64,000 nucleotides of DNA from Sinorhizobium sp. RAC02 (GCF_001713395.1 NZ_CP016450.1:1-64000); one strand, 5' to 3'. Shown: positions 1 to 9,000, counted from the first letter of the stretch. The notes: generated by a model not told the origin, from the letters alone. A program made the numbers and translations.

Positions 1-1
1 C

Positions 2-151
2 GCCTCGAAGGCGCTCGGCAACAACACCGCCTGGGAAACCCAGAACGACATTCGCGCCAGGATGGGCATGAACCCCATGGGTGGCGGCGACGAACTTCCG
101 AAACGAAGCGAGGCAGGAAATGGACCTGGAAACCAAGTTCGCCAAGATTGA
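2..151 (+). CDS. Phage portal protein, C-terminal end (partial)
   Basis: The frame starting at base 2 is open to a TGA at 149-151 and gives 49 residues. It includes WETQNDIRARMGMNPMGGGD, which has the shape of the C-terminal region of HK97-family portal proteins, where a W..NEIR...G..P..GGD pattern precedes a short tail. The portal forms the dodecameric ring at the capsid vertex through which DNA is packaged and ejected. The last 32 bases overlap the start of the prohead protease gene, the usual order and coupling in HK97-like head modules. The assignment rests on this short tail plus position. Confidence 0.7.
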   Translation, partial: ASKALGNNTAWETQNDIRARMGMNPMGGGDELPKRSEAGNGPGNQVRQD

Positions 152-773
152 GGCGGATGCCGTTGCCGAGGACGGCACCATCTCAGGGTATGCGTCGCGC
201 TTCGGCATGAAGGATCACGGTGGCGATATCGTCGTGGCTGGTGCGTTTGCGAAGAGCCTGACCGAACGACGACCGCTCATGCTTTGGAGCCACGACCTTC
301 AACAGCCGATCGGCATGTGGACGAAAAGCGAAGAAGACGCTGTTGGCCTGCGGGTTGAAGGCAAGCTCGCGCTTACCACGGCGAAAGGCCGGGAAGCCTA
401 CGACCTTCTCAAGATGGGCGCCATCAACGGTATGTCTATCGGCTACAAAGCCATAAAGACCGGGCGGGAAGGCGCGGCGCGCCTGCTCAAGGAAGTGGCG
501 CTGTTCGAAGTTTCGATCACGCCGCTGCCGATGTTGGACTCGGCAACGATCGACGCCGTGAAAAGCGTTGACGATATCATTTCGGCGACGAAGTCCGGCG
601 ACTTCGCGCCACTCAAACGTGCGGTGGAAGGTGCCTTGCGTGACGCAGGCTTCCCGGCGTGGCTGGCCAAGGCCCAAGCGGCTCTTGCGCCACAAGCTCT
701 AGGCGATGGATCGCGCGACGCGTCCGCCTCGGAGATCGCGAAGCTGATCAAAGAGAAGTTCAGCTTCCTCTAA
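120..773 (+). CDS. HK97-family prohead protease
   Basis: A 217-aa protein that processes the capsid precursor and scaffold during phage head maturation (peptidase family S78 type). The N-terminal signature GYASRFGMKDHGGDIVVAGAF, the LWSHD motif with the likely catalytic His58, and GAINGMSIGY with the likely catalytic Ser106 are all visible. An upstream in-frame GTG at 81 would add 13 residues, but ATG 120 follows AGGCAGGA and is the better start. It overlaps the portal gene by 32 bases and is followed 25 bases later by the major capsid gene, the canonical portal-protease-capsid order. Confidence 0.92.
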   Translation: MDLETKFAKIEADAVAEDGTISGYASRFGMKDHGGDIVVAGAFAKSLTERRPLMLWSHDLQQPIGMWTKSEEDAVGLRVEGKLALTTAKGREAYDLLKMGAINGMSIGYKAIKTGREGAARLLKEVALFEVSITPLPMLDSATIDAVKSVDDIISATKSGDFAPLKRAVEGALRDAGFPAWLAKAQAALAPQALGDGSRDASASEIAKLIKEKFSFL

Positions 774-798
774 ACCTTCCATCGACCCACAGGAGATT

Positions 799-1980
799 AT
801 GATGGATCTGGAGATCAAGGCAGCGCTCGAAGCTGCATCCAAGGAAATCGGCGACAAGCTCAAGGAAGTCACCGGCGAGCAGAAGGCCCTTTCCGAAAAG
901 CTGGCCGAACTTCAGACAAAGCAGGTGTCCGGTGAGGATATCACCGACATCAAGGGCCGCGTCGAAGACAGCCGCAAGGAACTGACCGAACTTGGCGAAA
1001 CCGTCACCGACCTGACGAAGAAGCTCAACGCTCGCCGGGACGAAACGAAGTCGATCGGCCGCATCATCGCGGAACAGAAGGACTTTGCGTCGAAGATCAA
1101 GGGCCGCGAATCGATCGAGATCAAGGACATCACGTCCGCCTCGTTCGGCACCATCACCCTGCCGGCCGGCGCTCGCCGCCAGAGCCGCGGCATGATCGAG
1201 CCCGTCAACCAGGCGCTGTTCCTGCGCGACGTTATCCCGACGCTCGCCACCACGGCGGCCGTCATCGAGTATCTTCAGGAAACCGGCTTCACCAACGCCG
1301 CGGCAACGGTCGCAGCCGGCGCCGCCAAGCCGCAGTCGGATCTTTCCTTTGCTGGTAAGTCCGCTCCTATGGTCAAGATGGCGCACTGGTTCCGCGTCAA
1401 CGAAGAGACGCTGGACGACGTCGACGGCATGGAAGGCTATATCAACCAGCGCGGTATCTACGGTCTCCAGCTCAAGGAAGAGGGCGAAGTCCTCAACGGC
1501 CCTGGCACCGCGAACCGTGTTGACGGACTGATCGCCAACTCCACGGAGTACGATCCGACCATGGTGCCGACCATCGTGCCGGACAACGCCATGGATGACA
1601 TCCGTGTCGCCATCGCCCAAGTGAACGAGGCCGATCTGGTCGCGACCGCCGTTGTCATGAACCACCTCGACGCCGCCGCGCTCGACCTGGCGAAGGACGG
1701 CGAGGGCCGTTACCTGCACCCGGCGTTCGCCGGCAACACGGCGTGGGGCCTGCCCGTGGTCCGCACCAAGGGGCTTGCCCAGGGCAAGTTCCTCGTCGGC
1801 GGTTTCGTTGGCAACACGATCCTCTGGCAGCGCAAGGGCATCGAGATTCGCCGTTCCACCGAAGACCGCGACAATTTCGTGAACAACAAAGTCACGATCT
1901 TGATCGAGGAGCGCATCCAGCTCGAAACCCTGCGTCCGGAAGGCATCGTCTACGGCGACCTGTCCGTCCCGACGCCGTAG
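799..1980 (+). CDS. Major capsid protein, HK97 gp5 family
   Basis: A 393-aa shell protein. Residues 1 to about 95 are charged and predicted coiled coil (KALSEKLAELQTKQ), as expected for the delta scaffolding domain that the protease removes. From about residue 110 the body has HK97-fold features such as the N-arm after the cleavage region and a C-terminal EERIQLETLRPEGIVYGDL segment. Tandem ATG codons at 799 and 802 follow AGGAG (791-795); the second has the better spacing. It lies directly downstream of the protease. Length fits the family (about 385-410 aa). Confidence 0.93.
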   Translation: MMDLEIKAALEAASKEIGDKLKEVTGEQKALSEKLAELQTKQVSGEDITDIKGRVEDSRKELTELGETVTDLTKKLNARRDETKSIGRIIAEQKDFASKIKGRESIEIKDITSASFGTITLPAGARRQSRGMIEPVNQALFLRDVIPTLATTAAVIEYLQETGFTNAAATVAAGAAKPQSDLSFAGKSAPMVKMAHWFRVNEETLDDVDGMEGYINQRGIYGLQLKEEGEVLNGPGTANRVDGLIANSTEYDPTMVPTIVPDNAMDDIRVAIAQVNEADLVATAVVMNHLDAAALDLAKDGEGRYLHPAFAGNTAWGLPVVRTKGLAQGKFLVGGFVGNTILWQRKGIEIRRSTEDRDNFVNNKVTILIEERIQLETLRPEGIVYGDLSVPTP

Positions 1981-1987
1981 CTTTGAA

Positions 1988-2023
1988 CCCGCGCAGGCGT
2001 TTTTTTGCTGGCACCTGCGCGGG
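1988..2023. other. GC-rich hairpin after the capsid gene
   Basis: CCCGCGCAGG (1988-1997) pairs perfectly with CCTGCGCGGG (2014-2023) around a 16-base loop that itself holds seven T. It sits between the capsid stop and the stop of the convergent small membrane-protein gene. It could act as a partial terminator or a transcript-stability element. The T-run lies in the loop rather than after the stem, so it is not a standard intrinsic terminator. Confidence 0.4.
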
Positions 2024-2025
2024 GC

Positions 2026-2277
2026 CTACCACACCAAGCTAATATTAATAACCGTAAGAATGAGAACGATTGCCGTCATTACAGTTATCGCGATCGTCAT
2101 ATCCCTGACGTGTTTAGTGAAATCGAGCATACGCTGATTTTGAGCTTCGGATTCTCGACGGGAAATTTCGTCCCTTAAGAACTGAAGCCCCGGCGATGTG
2201 AACTTCGCAGTGTTGTCATATTGCTTGATCAGATCCTCTGTCGGGGTCTGCCTCAGTTCAGCGTATGTTTGCGCCAT
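2026..2277 (-). CDS. Small membrane protein (moron), unknown function
   Basis: An 83-aa protein on the strand opposite to the head operon. Residues 1-60 are polar and helical; residues about 61-81 (TIAITVMTAIVLILTVINI) form one membrane helix, so it is probably a tail-anchored membrane protein. The ATG is preceded by TAGGA at suitable spacing. Its position between capsid and connector genes, on the opposite strand and separately transcribed, is typical of a lysogenic-conversion moron. No family was recognised. Superinfection exclusion is a common role for such proteins, but nothing in this sequence shows it. Confidence 0.6.
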   Translation of the reverse strand: MAQTYAELRQTPTEDLIKQYDNTAKFTSPGLQFLRDEISRRESEAQNQRMLDFTKHVRDMTIAITVMTAIVLILTVINISLVW

Positions 2278-2344
2278 GTCCTATTCCCTAACGTTGGAAA
2301 CAGACCGGAGCACGTCCGTGGCCGTGAGTCGAGTGAAGGAAAAG

Positions 2345-2866
2345 ATGAAGATTGAGCAATCCGGCGAGCCAGTGGGAGAAGTCCTATCGCTTGCCCTCGC
2401 CAAGCAACATTGCCGCGTCCGCCATGGCGACGATGACGTGATACTGCATCACTATCTTGAGGCAGCGGTCGATTGGGTCGAACGTGCCTGCCAGACGGTG
2501 TTTCGGGAAACGGAATTCACCGCCAAGGGTGCGGACTTCGACCTAAATTTCAAGGGGTATCCCAATGCCGACATCCTGTCGGTTGCCTATGTCGACCCGC
2601 TCGGCGTGCCAGGCACGGTGACAGATTTTGAGATCCGCGACGGCGCGCTCTACATCGAAGCAGCGCCCGAAATCTCGACGGCCACGGTGGTGTTCAAGGC
2701 CGGTCTCGGTGCCGGCAACATCCCGCCGAAACTCGTGCAGGCCTGCTTGCTGCTGATCGCCAGCTTCTATCTCCACCGCGCCGACGTCACTGCCGATATG
2801 ACCGGCAGCGTGCCGATGGGAGTTAAGGCCATGGTTGCAATGCACCGGAGCTTTGTATTCGCATGA
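2345..2866 (+). CDS. Phage head-tail connector protein
   Basis: A 173-aa protein of the gp6-like connector type that docks under the portal. The pattern LALAKQHCRVRHGDDDVILHHYLEAAVDWVE, a helical N-terminus with spaced acidic and aromatic residues, and the C-terminal helix IPPKLVQACLLLIASFYLHR are characteristic. ATG 2345 follows AAGGA (2336-2340). The longer open frame upstream is only the antisense of the small membrane-protein gene. It overlaps the next gene by four bases (ATGA), showing translational coupling in the head-tail joining module. Confidence 0.82.
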   Translation: MKIEQSGEPVGEVLSLALAKQHCRVRHGDDDVILHHYLEAAVDWVERACQTVFRETEFTAKGADFDLNFKGYPNADILSVAYVDPLGVPGTVTDFEIRDGALYIEAAPEISTATVVFKAGLGAGNIPPKLVQACLLLIASFYLHRADVTADMTGSVPMGVKAMVAMHRSFVFA

Positions 2867-3204
2867 TGGACGCCGGGAAGCTGGACTATCTCGTCGTGTT
2901 CGAGGAGCCGGCGAAAGTTGATGACGGGCATGGCGGAAAGGTCGATGGCTGGGGCAATCCTGTCACGGCCGACGCTTCCTTCCGCTTCCTGCGCGGCGGC
3001 GAGACGGTGCAGGCGGCGCGCCTTGCCGGCCGGCAACCCGTCGTCGTGACGGTCTATGACAGCAGCCAAACGCGCGCCGTTCGCACGACGTGGCGCATGC
3101 GGGACCAGCGCAGCGGGGAAATCTACAATGTCCGCGCCGGCCCAGTGCCGACCGACGACCGCCAGTATCTGGAATTCACAGTCGAGCGCGGGGTGGCGCC
3201 ATGA
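2863..3204 (+). CDS. Phage head closure / head-tail adaptor protein
   Basis: A 113-aa protein resembling the SPP1 gp16-like stopper family, which seals the connector after packaging. The beta-rich composition and patterns such as LDYLVVFEEP, DGWGNPVT and RRTTWRMRDQ...EIYNV fit the family, as does its place immediately after the connector. The start overlaps the connector stop (ATGATG at 2863) and its own stop overlaps the next start (ATGA at 3201). Similar proteins are about 105-115 aa long. Confidence 0.8.
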   Translation: MMDAGKLDYLVVFEEPAKVDDGHGGKVDGWGNPVTADASFRFLRGGETVQAARLAGRQPVVVTVYDSSQTRAVRTTWRMRDQRSGEIYNVRAGPVPTDDRQYLEFTVERGVAP

Positions 3205-3611
3205 GCGTTTCCGTCTCACTTCAGGATCTGGTGCTCGACCTCCTCAAATCGGCGCGAGCCGTCTCCGACATCGTCAACGGACGCATCATTGATGGACCAG
3301 ACGAGGACACCACGTTTCCATTTATCAGCTTCGGCCCCGATGATTCGGTTCGAGACGATGCGGAATGCATCCCCGGCCGACGTCAGACGATGCAGCTTGA
3401 CTGCTGGTCTCGTGACCAGGGCAAGCTCTGGCCGTGCAAGCGACTGGTCGACGCCGTAGTCGGGGCTCTCCACGAGGCGGAAGGCGAGCTGAGCGTGGGG
3501 GCGCTTGCCTCTCTCAGGGTCGTCCTTGCGCGAACCTTCCTCGATGGCGACGGCAAGACGGCCCATGGTGTCGTGCAGGTCACGGCAACCGTGGAAGAGC
3601 CGGTCGAATAA
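3201..3611 (+). CDS. Tail completion protein, DUF3168 family
   Basis: A 136-aa protein (SLQDLVLDLLKSARAVSDIVNGRIIDG...FPFISFGPDDSVRDDA). The start and middle match DUF3168, a family of HK97 gp10/lambda gpU-related proteins that cap the tail tube at the head side. The C-terminus AHGVVQVTATVEEP is a strand typical of the fold. ATG 3201 overlaps the previous stop. The order connector, adaptor, DUF3168 is the standard head-tail joining order. Confidence 0.83.
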   Translation: MSVSVSLQDLVLDLLKSARAVSDIVNGRIIDGPDEDTTFPFISFGPDDSVRDDAECIPGRRQTMQLDCWSRDQGKLWPCKRLVDAVVGALHEAEGELSVGALASLRVVLARTFLDGDGKTAHGVVQVTATVEEPVE

Positions 3612-3659
3612 CTGCCTTCTGGCACGACGAAATCATCTCTCAACAAAGGGAATTCCGAC

Positions 3660-4070
3660 ATGGCAAATCTGGTCATTACCGCTGCCAGCGTGCTCGCTGG
3701 TGCCGATGCCTCTGGTTCAACCGGCCATGCCGGCGAGGCGATCACCGCAGGGCAGGCGGTCTATCTCAGCTCCACGACGAAGAAGTGGATGCTCGGTGAC
3801 AGCAACTCCGCGACTGCCGAAGCGCGCCAGGCAAAGGGGATTGCGCTCAACAACGCCGCTCTCGACCAGCCCATCAACGTTCACCGTGCCGGCGACCTCA
3901 CGCTCGGCGCTGTCCTTACGCCTGGCGTGGCCTATTACCTGTCCGATACACCGGGAGCCATCTGCCCGGTCGCTGACGTCGGCTCGGGCGAATATGTCTG
4001 TCTCCTCGGGCTTGCCAAGTCGATGACGGTTCTTGCCGTCGACATCCAGTTTCCGAACGTGGCGCTCTGA
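3660..4070 (+). CDS. Phage structural protein, decoration-like
   Basis: A 136-aa protein rich in Ala, Gly, Thr and Ser (LVITAASVLAGADASGSTGHAG...TAGQAVYLSST) with the feel of small capsid-decoration or DUF2190-like proteins, which form beta-tulip folds. AAAGGG lies just before ATG 3660. It is placed between the tail completion gene and the gp10-like gene, away from the usual decoration-gene position beside the capsid gene, so a tail-associated role is also possible. The family assignment is inference from composition and pattern. Confidence 0.6.
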   Translation: MANLVITAASVLAGADASGSTGHAGEAITAGQAVYLSSTTKKWMLGDSNSATAEARQAKGIALNNAALDQPINVHRAGDLTLGAVLTPGVAYYLSDTPGAICPVADVGSGEYVCLLGLAKSMTVLAVDIQFPNVAL

Positions 4071-4072
4071 CC

Positions 4073-4327
4073 ATGTCGCGCGTCCGATTCACCGAGGATT
4101 TCGACTACAAACCGAAGAAATCCATCACGGTCGCCTACCTCGCCGGCATGGAAAAGACCGTCAAGCGGGAGTGTGCGGCGCTGGCGATCGCTGCGGGCAA
4201 GGCGGTCTCTCTCGACGGCAGCAAGAGGATGCGTGACGATGGCGAGACGGAAAACCCCGGCGCGACGGTCGATGGTGCGGCGGCTGAAAGTCCTCGGGAA
4301 GAGGATCACGGAAGCGGTGATAGCTGA
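4073..4327 (+). CDS. Small phage protein of unknown function
   Basis: An 84-aa protein beginning SRVRFTEDFDYKPKKSITVAYLAGM, with a basic helical middle and an acidic C-terminus. It starts 3 bases after the previous stop and its 3' end overlaps the next gene by 89 bases in another frame. The N-terminal part (about residues 1-50) has clear protein character, while the last 30 residues overlap the gp10-like gene and may be less constrained. It could be a tail-assembly helper; no function is recognised. Confidence 0.6.
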   Translation: MSRVRFTEDFDYKPKKSITVAYLAGMEKTVKRECAALAIAAGKAVSLDGSKRMRDDGETENPGATVDGAAAESPREEDHGSGDS

Positions 4328-4649
4328 ACTTGACGACGGCGCGGATGTGATCGTCGCAAGGCAGAAAGCGGCAGCGCCGAAGGAATCCGGCAGGCTGGAA
4401 AGCACCATCCGGCGCTCGAAAGTGCGGCAGGGCAAAAAGTCCGCAACGGTCACTATCCGCGCCGGCGGCCGGGCGACGACGGACGCAAGCAGCACCAGGC
4501 CGGGCGGCTTCGACTATGCCGTTGAACAGGAATTCGGCAACAAGAACATGCCGGCTCATCCCTTCTTCTATCCGCCGATCAGGCAGAACGCAGAAGACAT
4601 CAAGCGGAAAATTCGCAGGGCATTCCGCGCGGAAGTCAAAGACTTCTAG
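4239..4649 (+). CDS. HK97 gp10-like tail component
   Basis: A 136-aa protein with the HK97 gp10 pattern: N-terminal helix (LGKRITEAVIAELDDGADVIVARQKAAAP), the block PKESGRLESTIR, and the C-terminal EFGNKNMPAHPFFYPPIRQN followed by a basic helix. Gp10-family proteins join the head-tail interface or tail terminator. ATG 4239 is chosen because AGAGG lies 10 bases upstream; an internal ATG at 4272 lacks a ribosome site. The start lies inside the preceding small gene, an overlap seen in compact phage operons. Confidence 0.85.
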   Translation: MARRKTPARRSMVRRLKVLGKRITEAVIAELDDGADVIVARQKAAAPKESGRLESTIRRSKVRQGKKSATVTIRAGGRATTDASSTRPGGFDYAVEQEFGNKNMPAHPFFYPPIRQNAEDIKRKIRRAFRAEVKDF

Positions 4650-4733
4650 CCCAGAGGTTCAGGCGCTCCGGCGCTTGGCGAGACCACTCCCAACATCCCC
4701 GGCCGCAGTGAGCGGCGTTTCATGGAGGCCGTC

Positions 4734-5171
4734 ATGGCAAAACCAGTCACTATGCGTTTCGGAAAATTCCGCGTCCTCCTGGGCGATGGCGCGGACCCCG
4801 AAGTCTTCGGCGCGCCTTGCGGCTTCACGCAGCGCTCGTTCAACCGCACCAAGGAACTGAACGAGGAAGTCATTCCAGACTGCGACGATGAAGATGAGGT
4901 CGCCCACACCGGCCGCAACGCAGTGTCCCGCTCTGCGTCGATCTCCGGCTCGGGCGTCCTTGCCAAGTCCGCCTACCCCATCTGGAAAGCGTTCTACGAG
5001 GCGAACGAAAGCAAGAACTGCAAGGTCGAATTCGATTGGGGAACCGAGGTGACGACCGTCACTCAGAAGTTCCACCTGTCGTCCTTCGAACTCTCGGCGG
5101 ACCTCGGCGCCAATGTGCAGATTTCCGTCCAGATGGACAGTGACGGCGGCTACACCGAGGTTACCGTCTGA
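4734..5171 (+). CDS. Phage tail tube protein
   Basis: A 145-aa protein (AKPVTMRFGKFRVLLGDGADPEVFGAPCGF...CDDEDEVAHTGRNAVSRSASISGSGVL...FHLSSFELSADLGANVQISVQMDSDG), a beta-rich tail tube protein of siphoviruses, stacked as hexamers around the DNA channel. ATG 4734 follows TGGAGG (4723-4728); an ATG at 4722 is part of that ribosome site. The stop overlaps the tail-assembly-chaperone start (5171). The order tube, chaperone, tape measure is diagnostic. Confidence 0.88.
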   Translation: MAKPVTMRFGKFRVLLGDGADPEVFGAPCGFTQRSFNRTKELNEEVIPDCDDEDEVAHTGRNAVSRSASISGSGVLAKSAYPIWKAFYEANESKNCKVEFDWGTEVTTVTQKFHLSSFELSADLGANVQISVQMDSDGGYTEVTV

Positions 5172-5689
5172 TGAGCAGGGGGGGCGATATCACCCTGACA
5201 TGCTGGGACGGGGAGCATGCTTTCCGTCTCAGGATCGGCGAGCTGCGCATCCTGCAAGAGAAGTGCGACGCCGGGCCGGCGTTCATCCTTCAGCGCCTGC
5301 GCGACGGCTCGTGGAAGGTTGACGACATTCGCGAGACGTTGCGGCTCGGTCTTATCGGTGGCGGCATGGAGCAACAGAAGGCGCTCGAACTCGTCCTTGA
5401 ACATGTCGATGCGGTGCCGCTGGCTCAAAACCTCGTCAACGCCCATGCGGTCATCATGGCAGCGATCTTCGGGACAGAGGAGGAGCGCCTGGGAAAACCG
5501 GACCCGGCGGGGATGAAGGGAAACCGCGAGAGCGCGGTAAACTCGCCTTCGCCGGTTTCTACGGGACTGGAGCCGTTATCGGGCTCAGCGCCGACGACGT
5601 CGACCGAACCAGCCTCTGGCAGTTCCACGCGCAGTCGGAAGGCTACCGGAAGGCGCACCAAAGTGAAGAAGACGCAGCCAAGGAACTGA
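5171..5689 (+). CDS. Tail assembly chaperone, short (zero-frame) product, gpG-like
   Basis: A 172-aa product. The N-terminal 110 residues (GGDITLTCWDGEHAFRLRIGELRILQEKCDAGPAFILQRLRDGSW...) resemble the gene-transfer-agent-type chaperone domain that guides tail tube polymerisation on the tape measure. After the slippery site at 5491-5497 the zero frame continues into a low-complexity Ser/Thr/Pro/Arg tail, as expected for the non-frameshifted form. It lies between tail tube and tape measure genes. See the separate entry for the frameshifted product. Confidence 0.85.
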   Translation: MSRGGDITLTCWDGEHAFRLRIGELRILQEKCDAGPAFILQRLRDGSWKVDDIRETLRLGLIGGGMEQQKALELVLEHVDAVPLAQNLVNAHAVIMAAIFGTEEERLGKPDPAGMKGNRESAVNSPSPVSTGLEPLSGSAPTTSTEPASGSSTRSRKATGRRTKVKKTQPRN

Positions 5690-5733
5690 GCCCGGACGAG
5701 GTCGACGAGCTGGCGGCTTGGGTCAGTCCATAA
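5171..5733 (+). CDS. Tail assembly chaperone, long -1 frameshift product, gpGT-like
   Basis: Reading zero frame to AAA (5495-5497), slipping back one base and continuing from 5497 gives 187 residues. The extension ends with a well-formed domain (KLAFAGFYGTGAVIGLSADD, then SLWQFHAQSEGYRKAHQSEE and LSPDEVDELAAWVSP) and stops at TAA 5731-5733. The SLWxFxAxxEGYxxAH pattern is typical of the T part of siphovirus chaperones. By analogy with lambda gpG/gpGT, a minority of ribosomes would make this form, which bridges tape measure and tube protein. The frameshift is inferred from sequence and context. Confidence 0.8.
5491..5497 (+). promoter_or_regulatory. Programmed -1 ribosomal frameshift site GGGAAAA
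   Basis: The heptamer fits X XXY YYZ exactly in the zero frame (CTG GGA AAA CCG). It lies at the end of the conserved N-terminal domain of the tail assembly chaperone and before a 234-base open frame in -1. GC-rich sequence follows, where a stimulatory stem could form, but none was worked out. Confidence 0.8.
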
Positions 5734-6001
5734 AAAGACTATCAGGCAGGCAAGTTATGGAGCCGTAGCCGGTTTGTTCGTCGAACGTGCCGAGGGCAGT
5801 GGCTACTTCTTTAAGCTCGCGTTTCCTGCTCTCGCATTCCCTCTTTGAGAGCCCCTTGGCTGAAACCCGCTCCGTATTCCCGAGAGCTTGGACGAGGCGG
5901 TAGGTTTCGGATGATGCGACCTTCCGATCTTTGCCTCCGTCATCGGTGCCGAACATTAGCCAAAGAAAAAACCCGGCAAAAACAACGATGATTATAGGCA
6001 T
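5723..6001 (-). CDS. Small membrane-anchored protein (moron), unknown function
   Basis: A 92-aa protein on the strand opposite the tail operon, in the gap between chaperone and tape measure. Residues 2-17 (PIIIVVFAGFFLWLMF) form an N-terminal membrane anchor. The rest is soluble and charged with two cysteines (in KRECES and ITCLPD), so an exported domain with a disulfide is possible. The ATG at 6001 follows GAGGGAGA. The 3' end overlaps the end of the frameshifted chaperone product by 11 bases. Not recognised as a known family; position suggests lysogenic expression. Confidence 0.6.
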   Translation of the reverse strand: MPIIIVVFAGFFLWLMFGTDDGGKDRKVASSETYRLVQALGNTERVSAKGLSKRECESRKRELKEVATALGTFDEQTGYGSITCLPDSLFMD

Positions 6002-6079
6002 TCTCTCGATCTCCCTCGGCTCGCGACGGGTGAGAATGTTCGTGATTTTCCCGTTTGTCGAGCAGGATAAAGGAAGTCC

Positions 6080-9000
6080 ATGGCCATCACCGCCGAACAG
6101 TTGATTTTTCAGCTCACCGCTAAGGTTTCGGGCTTCGAAAATGAAATTTCCGCAGCTGCCAGTATCTTTGACCGAGCTGCGGCGAAGATCGAAAGCGGAT
6201 TTTTGCGCATGGACAGGCGCATCGAGCAGTCGTCTCGCGCCAACGCGTCGAATGTCAAAGCCATGGTCACGGCAATCACGGGCGCGCTCGGCGTGCGCGA
6301 AGTTGCTCAGTATGCCGACGCCTGGACAAAGGCAAAGAACGCGCTTGTCTCGGCCAAAGTGCCCGCGCAGGCGCAGGCTTCCACGATGGAACGGCTCTTC
6401 AAGCAGTCGCAGGATTACAGCGTCCAGCTCAATTCGCAGGTGTCGCTATACGGTCAGGTTAGCCGAGCTGCTGCTGGCCTGACCGACAATACCGACGATG
6501 TATTCCGGTTCACGGAGGCCGTCGCCGCCGGGCTCAAAGCAGACGGTCGGTCGGCCTCGGAGGCCTCCGGCGCCTTGCTCCAGTTGGGACAGGCACTCCG
6601 TTCGCCGATCATTCAGGCGGAGGAGTTCAATTCGCTTATCGACGGAGCGCCTTCTCTCCTGGAGGCCGCTGCGAACGGTATCGCTCGCTTCAACGGTGAT
6701 CTCGGTGCGCTGATTGCTGCCGCAAAGGGCGGCGACCTCGCCAGCCGCGAATTCTTCGAGGGCGTCATCAAGGGTTCCAATGAACTGAAGGCACGCGTTG
6801 GGCAGTCGGCTGACACGTTTGAAGGTGCATTCGTTCGGATCGAAAACGCACTCACCCGGTATATCGGTCAGACCGACGAGGGGCTTAGCGCGTCGCAGCG
6901 GCTTATCGCAGGCCTCAACGCCTTCGCCGATGACTTCGACAACCTGGCCGATACCGCCCTCAAGCTCGCAGCGGTGATTTCCGGTGCTTTGGTCGGGCGC
7001 GCGATCGGCGGGATGATCACCACCATCCCTATCGCCATCGTATCCGTGCGCCTTCTGATGCTGGCATCGTCCGGCGCCGCCAGCGCTGCTTCGTTCATGG
7101 CTGCCAACTTCGGCGGCGCAACGCGCGCCATTGCCGCGACGACAGCGGCCTCCCGGGCATTCAAGATTGCCGCAGTTGGCCTGTTGGCTGGGCCTATCGG
7201 CGCAATTCTTGGCGGCGTCGTGACGACATTCGTAGCGTTCTCGGATCAGATATTCACGGCTGGGGAAAATACGGAAGCCGCTGCCGCGAAAGCTGACCGC
7301 TATGCCGCCGCGCTTCGCCGGATCGAAGGTGCCGCCGACGGCGCCGGCGATGCCGTAGAGAAAAGCGGGAAGAAGTTCCTTCAGAGCGAAGTCCGCCGCC
7401 TCAAAGAGGCGCTGAAAACCGATGAGGAGGCCTACTCTGCCGCGGCTGATGCCGTCAGGAAGGAGGTGGATGCGTACCTCAAGTCCTTGCAAGAAGCAGA
7501 GGCGGAGTACGGCGATGATCCAAAGTTCAAGGCTCACGTTGCCGGGCTCAAGGCCATTCGCGCGGGACTGGATGGCACAGCCGACGGCGCGGATAGGGCA
7601 GAACAGGCACTTGCCAAATTGCTCAATGAAAACGATGGCGAGTTCCAGCCTCTTGCCGACGCGCTCAAACTTCTGATCCAAGACCTCAAGGTCTATGCGA
7701 GCCTCATCGCTGAAAGCACCGACGGACTGAAGGAAATGGCCGCGGCCCGTCAGAAGCTGACCGGTTTCCGGTCGGAGAGCCGTGAGGAGGCTCAGCGTGC
7801 GCGGCAGGCTGAGGCCTTCCTGAACGAGCAAAAAGCTCTGGAACTCCGGACCTCTCGGGAAAAGGAAATCGCCAGCCTCGCCGAAAAATACATGAAGGAG
7901 GCGACCGAAGCGGCGAAGGCCTCGAAGAACGCTGGCCTCGCCATCACGAAAGCGGAGGCGGAAGCGAAGGCACGAGAGACGGTCAGCGCGAGAGAGACGC
8001 AGGAAGGTTTCGAGGGCGCGGTCTCCGGCTATGTCGGCCGTGTCGTCGGCGCGGAATCCGGTGGCGACACTGCGGCGAAAAATCCGAACAGCTCAGCGAC
8101 GGGCCTTGGGCAGTTCATCGAGAGCACCTGGCTCGCGATGTTCAAGAAGCATTTCCCCGGCGAGGCTTCCGGCATGACGGATGCTGCCATCCTGGCGATG
8201 CGGACGGACGCCGCGAAGTCTCGCACCTTGATCGAGGCCTATGCCCGCGAGAATGCCGCCATCCTCCAGAAGGCCGGGATCTCCGTCAACGATGCCGCTG
8301 ACGAATACAAGTTGCAGCTTGCCCACTTCCTCGGGCCGCAGGGTGCAATCAACGTCCTGAAGGCCGCGCCGGGTACGCTCGCGTCGGCCGTTCTGCCGGC
8401 GGCTGCGGTCAAGGCAAACCCGACCATCCTGGGCGGTGGCCGGACAGTCGACGACGTCATCGCCTACGGTCAGAAGCGGGCCGGCCAGACCTCCAGCGGA
8501 ACCGAGCGGATCGATGCGCGCGACAACTTCGCAAAAAGGCTCGAGGAGCAGCGGGCCTATATCGAGACCCTGAAGGAGGAGACCGGACTTCGTGCCGGGA
8601 TCAATCCGCTGGTCGACGATTATGGGCAGAAGCTCTCCACGCTTCAGGCGGCGCAACAGCTCTTTGCCGACGCGCAGCGCGAAGGCACCGACGCGGGCAA
8701 GGAGTTGACAAGTGTCCAGCAGCTTCTCAAGGGCGACCTTTCGAAACTGTCGCCGGTTGCGCGGGAGCAGGCACTGGCGATGCGGGCGCTGGCGGAAGAG
8801 ACGGGAACCGCCGAGGCGGCTGGAAACCGGTTGATCGAATCGCAAGCCGACCTGAAGGACCGGATGGCGGAATCGTCCGCGTTCGGGAAGGACGTCCTGG
8901 GCGGGTTCATCCGCGATCTGCGAGAGGGCGAGTCCGCCACCGATGCGTTGGCGAACGCGCTGGACAAGGTCGCCGACAAGCTGCTCGACATGGCGCTCGA

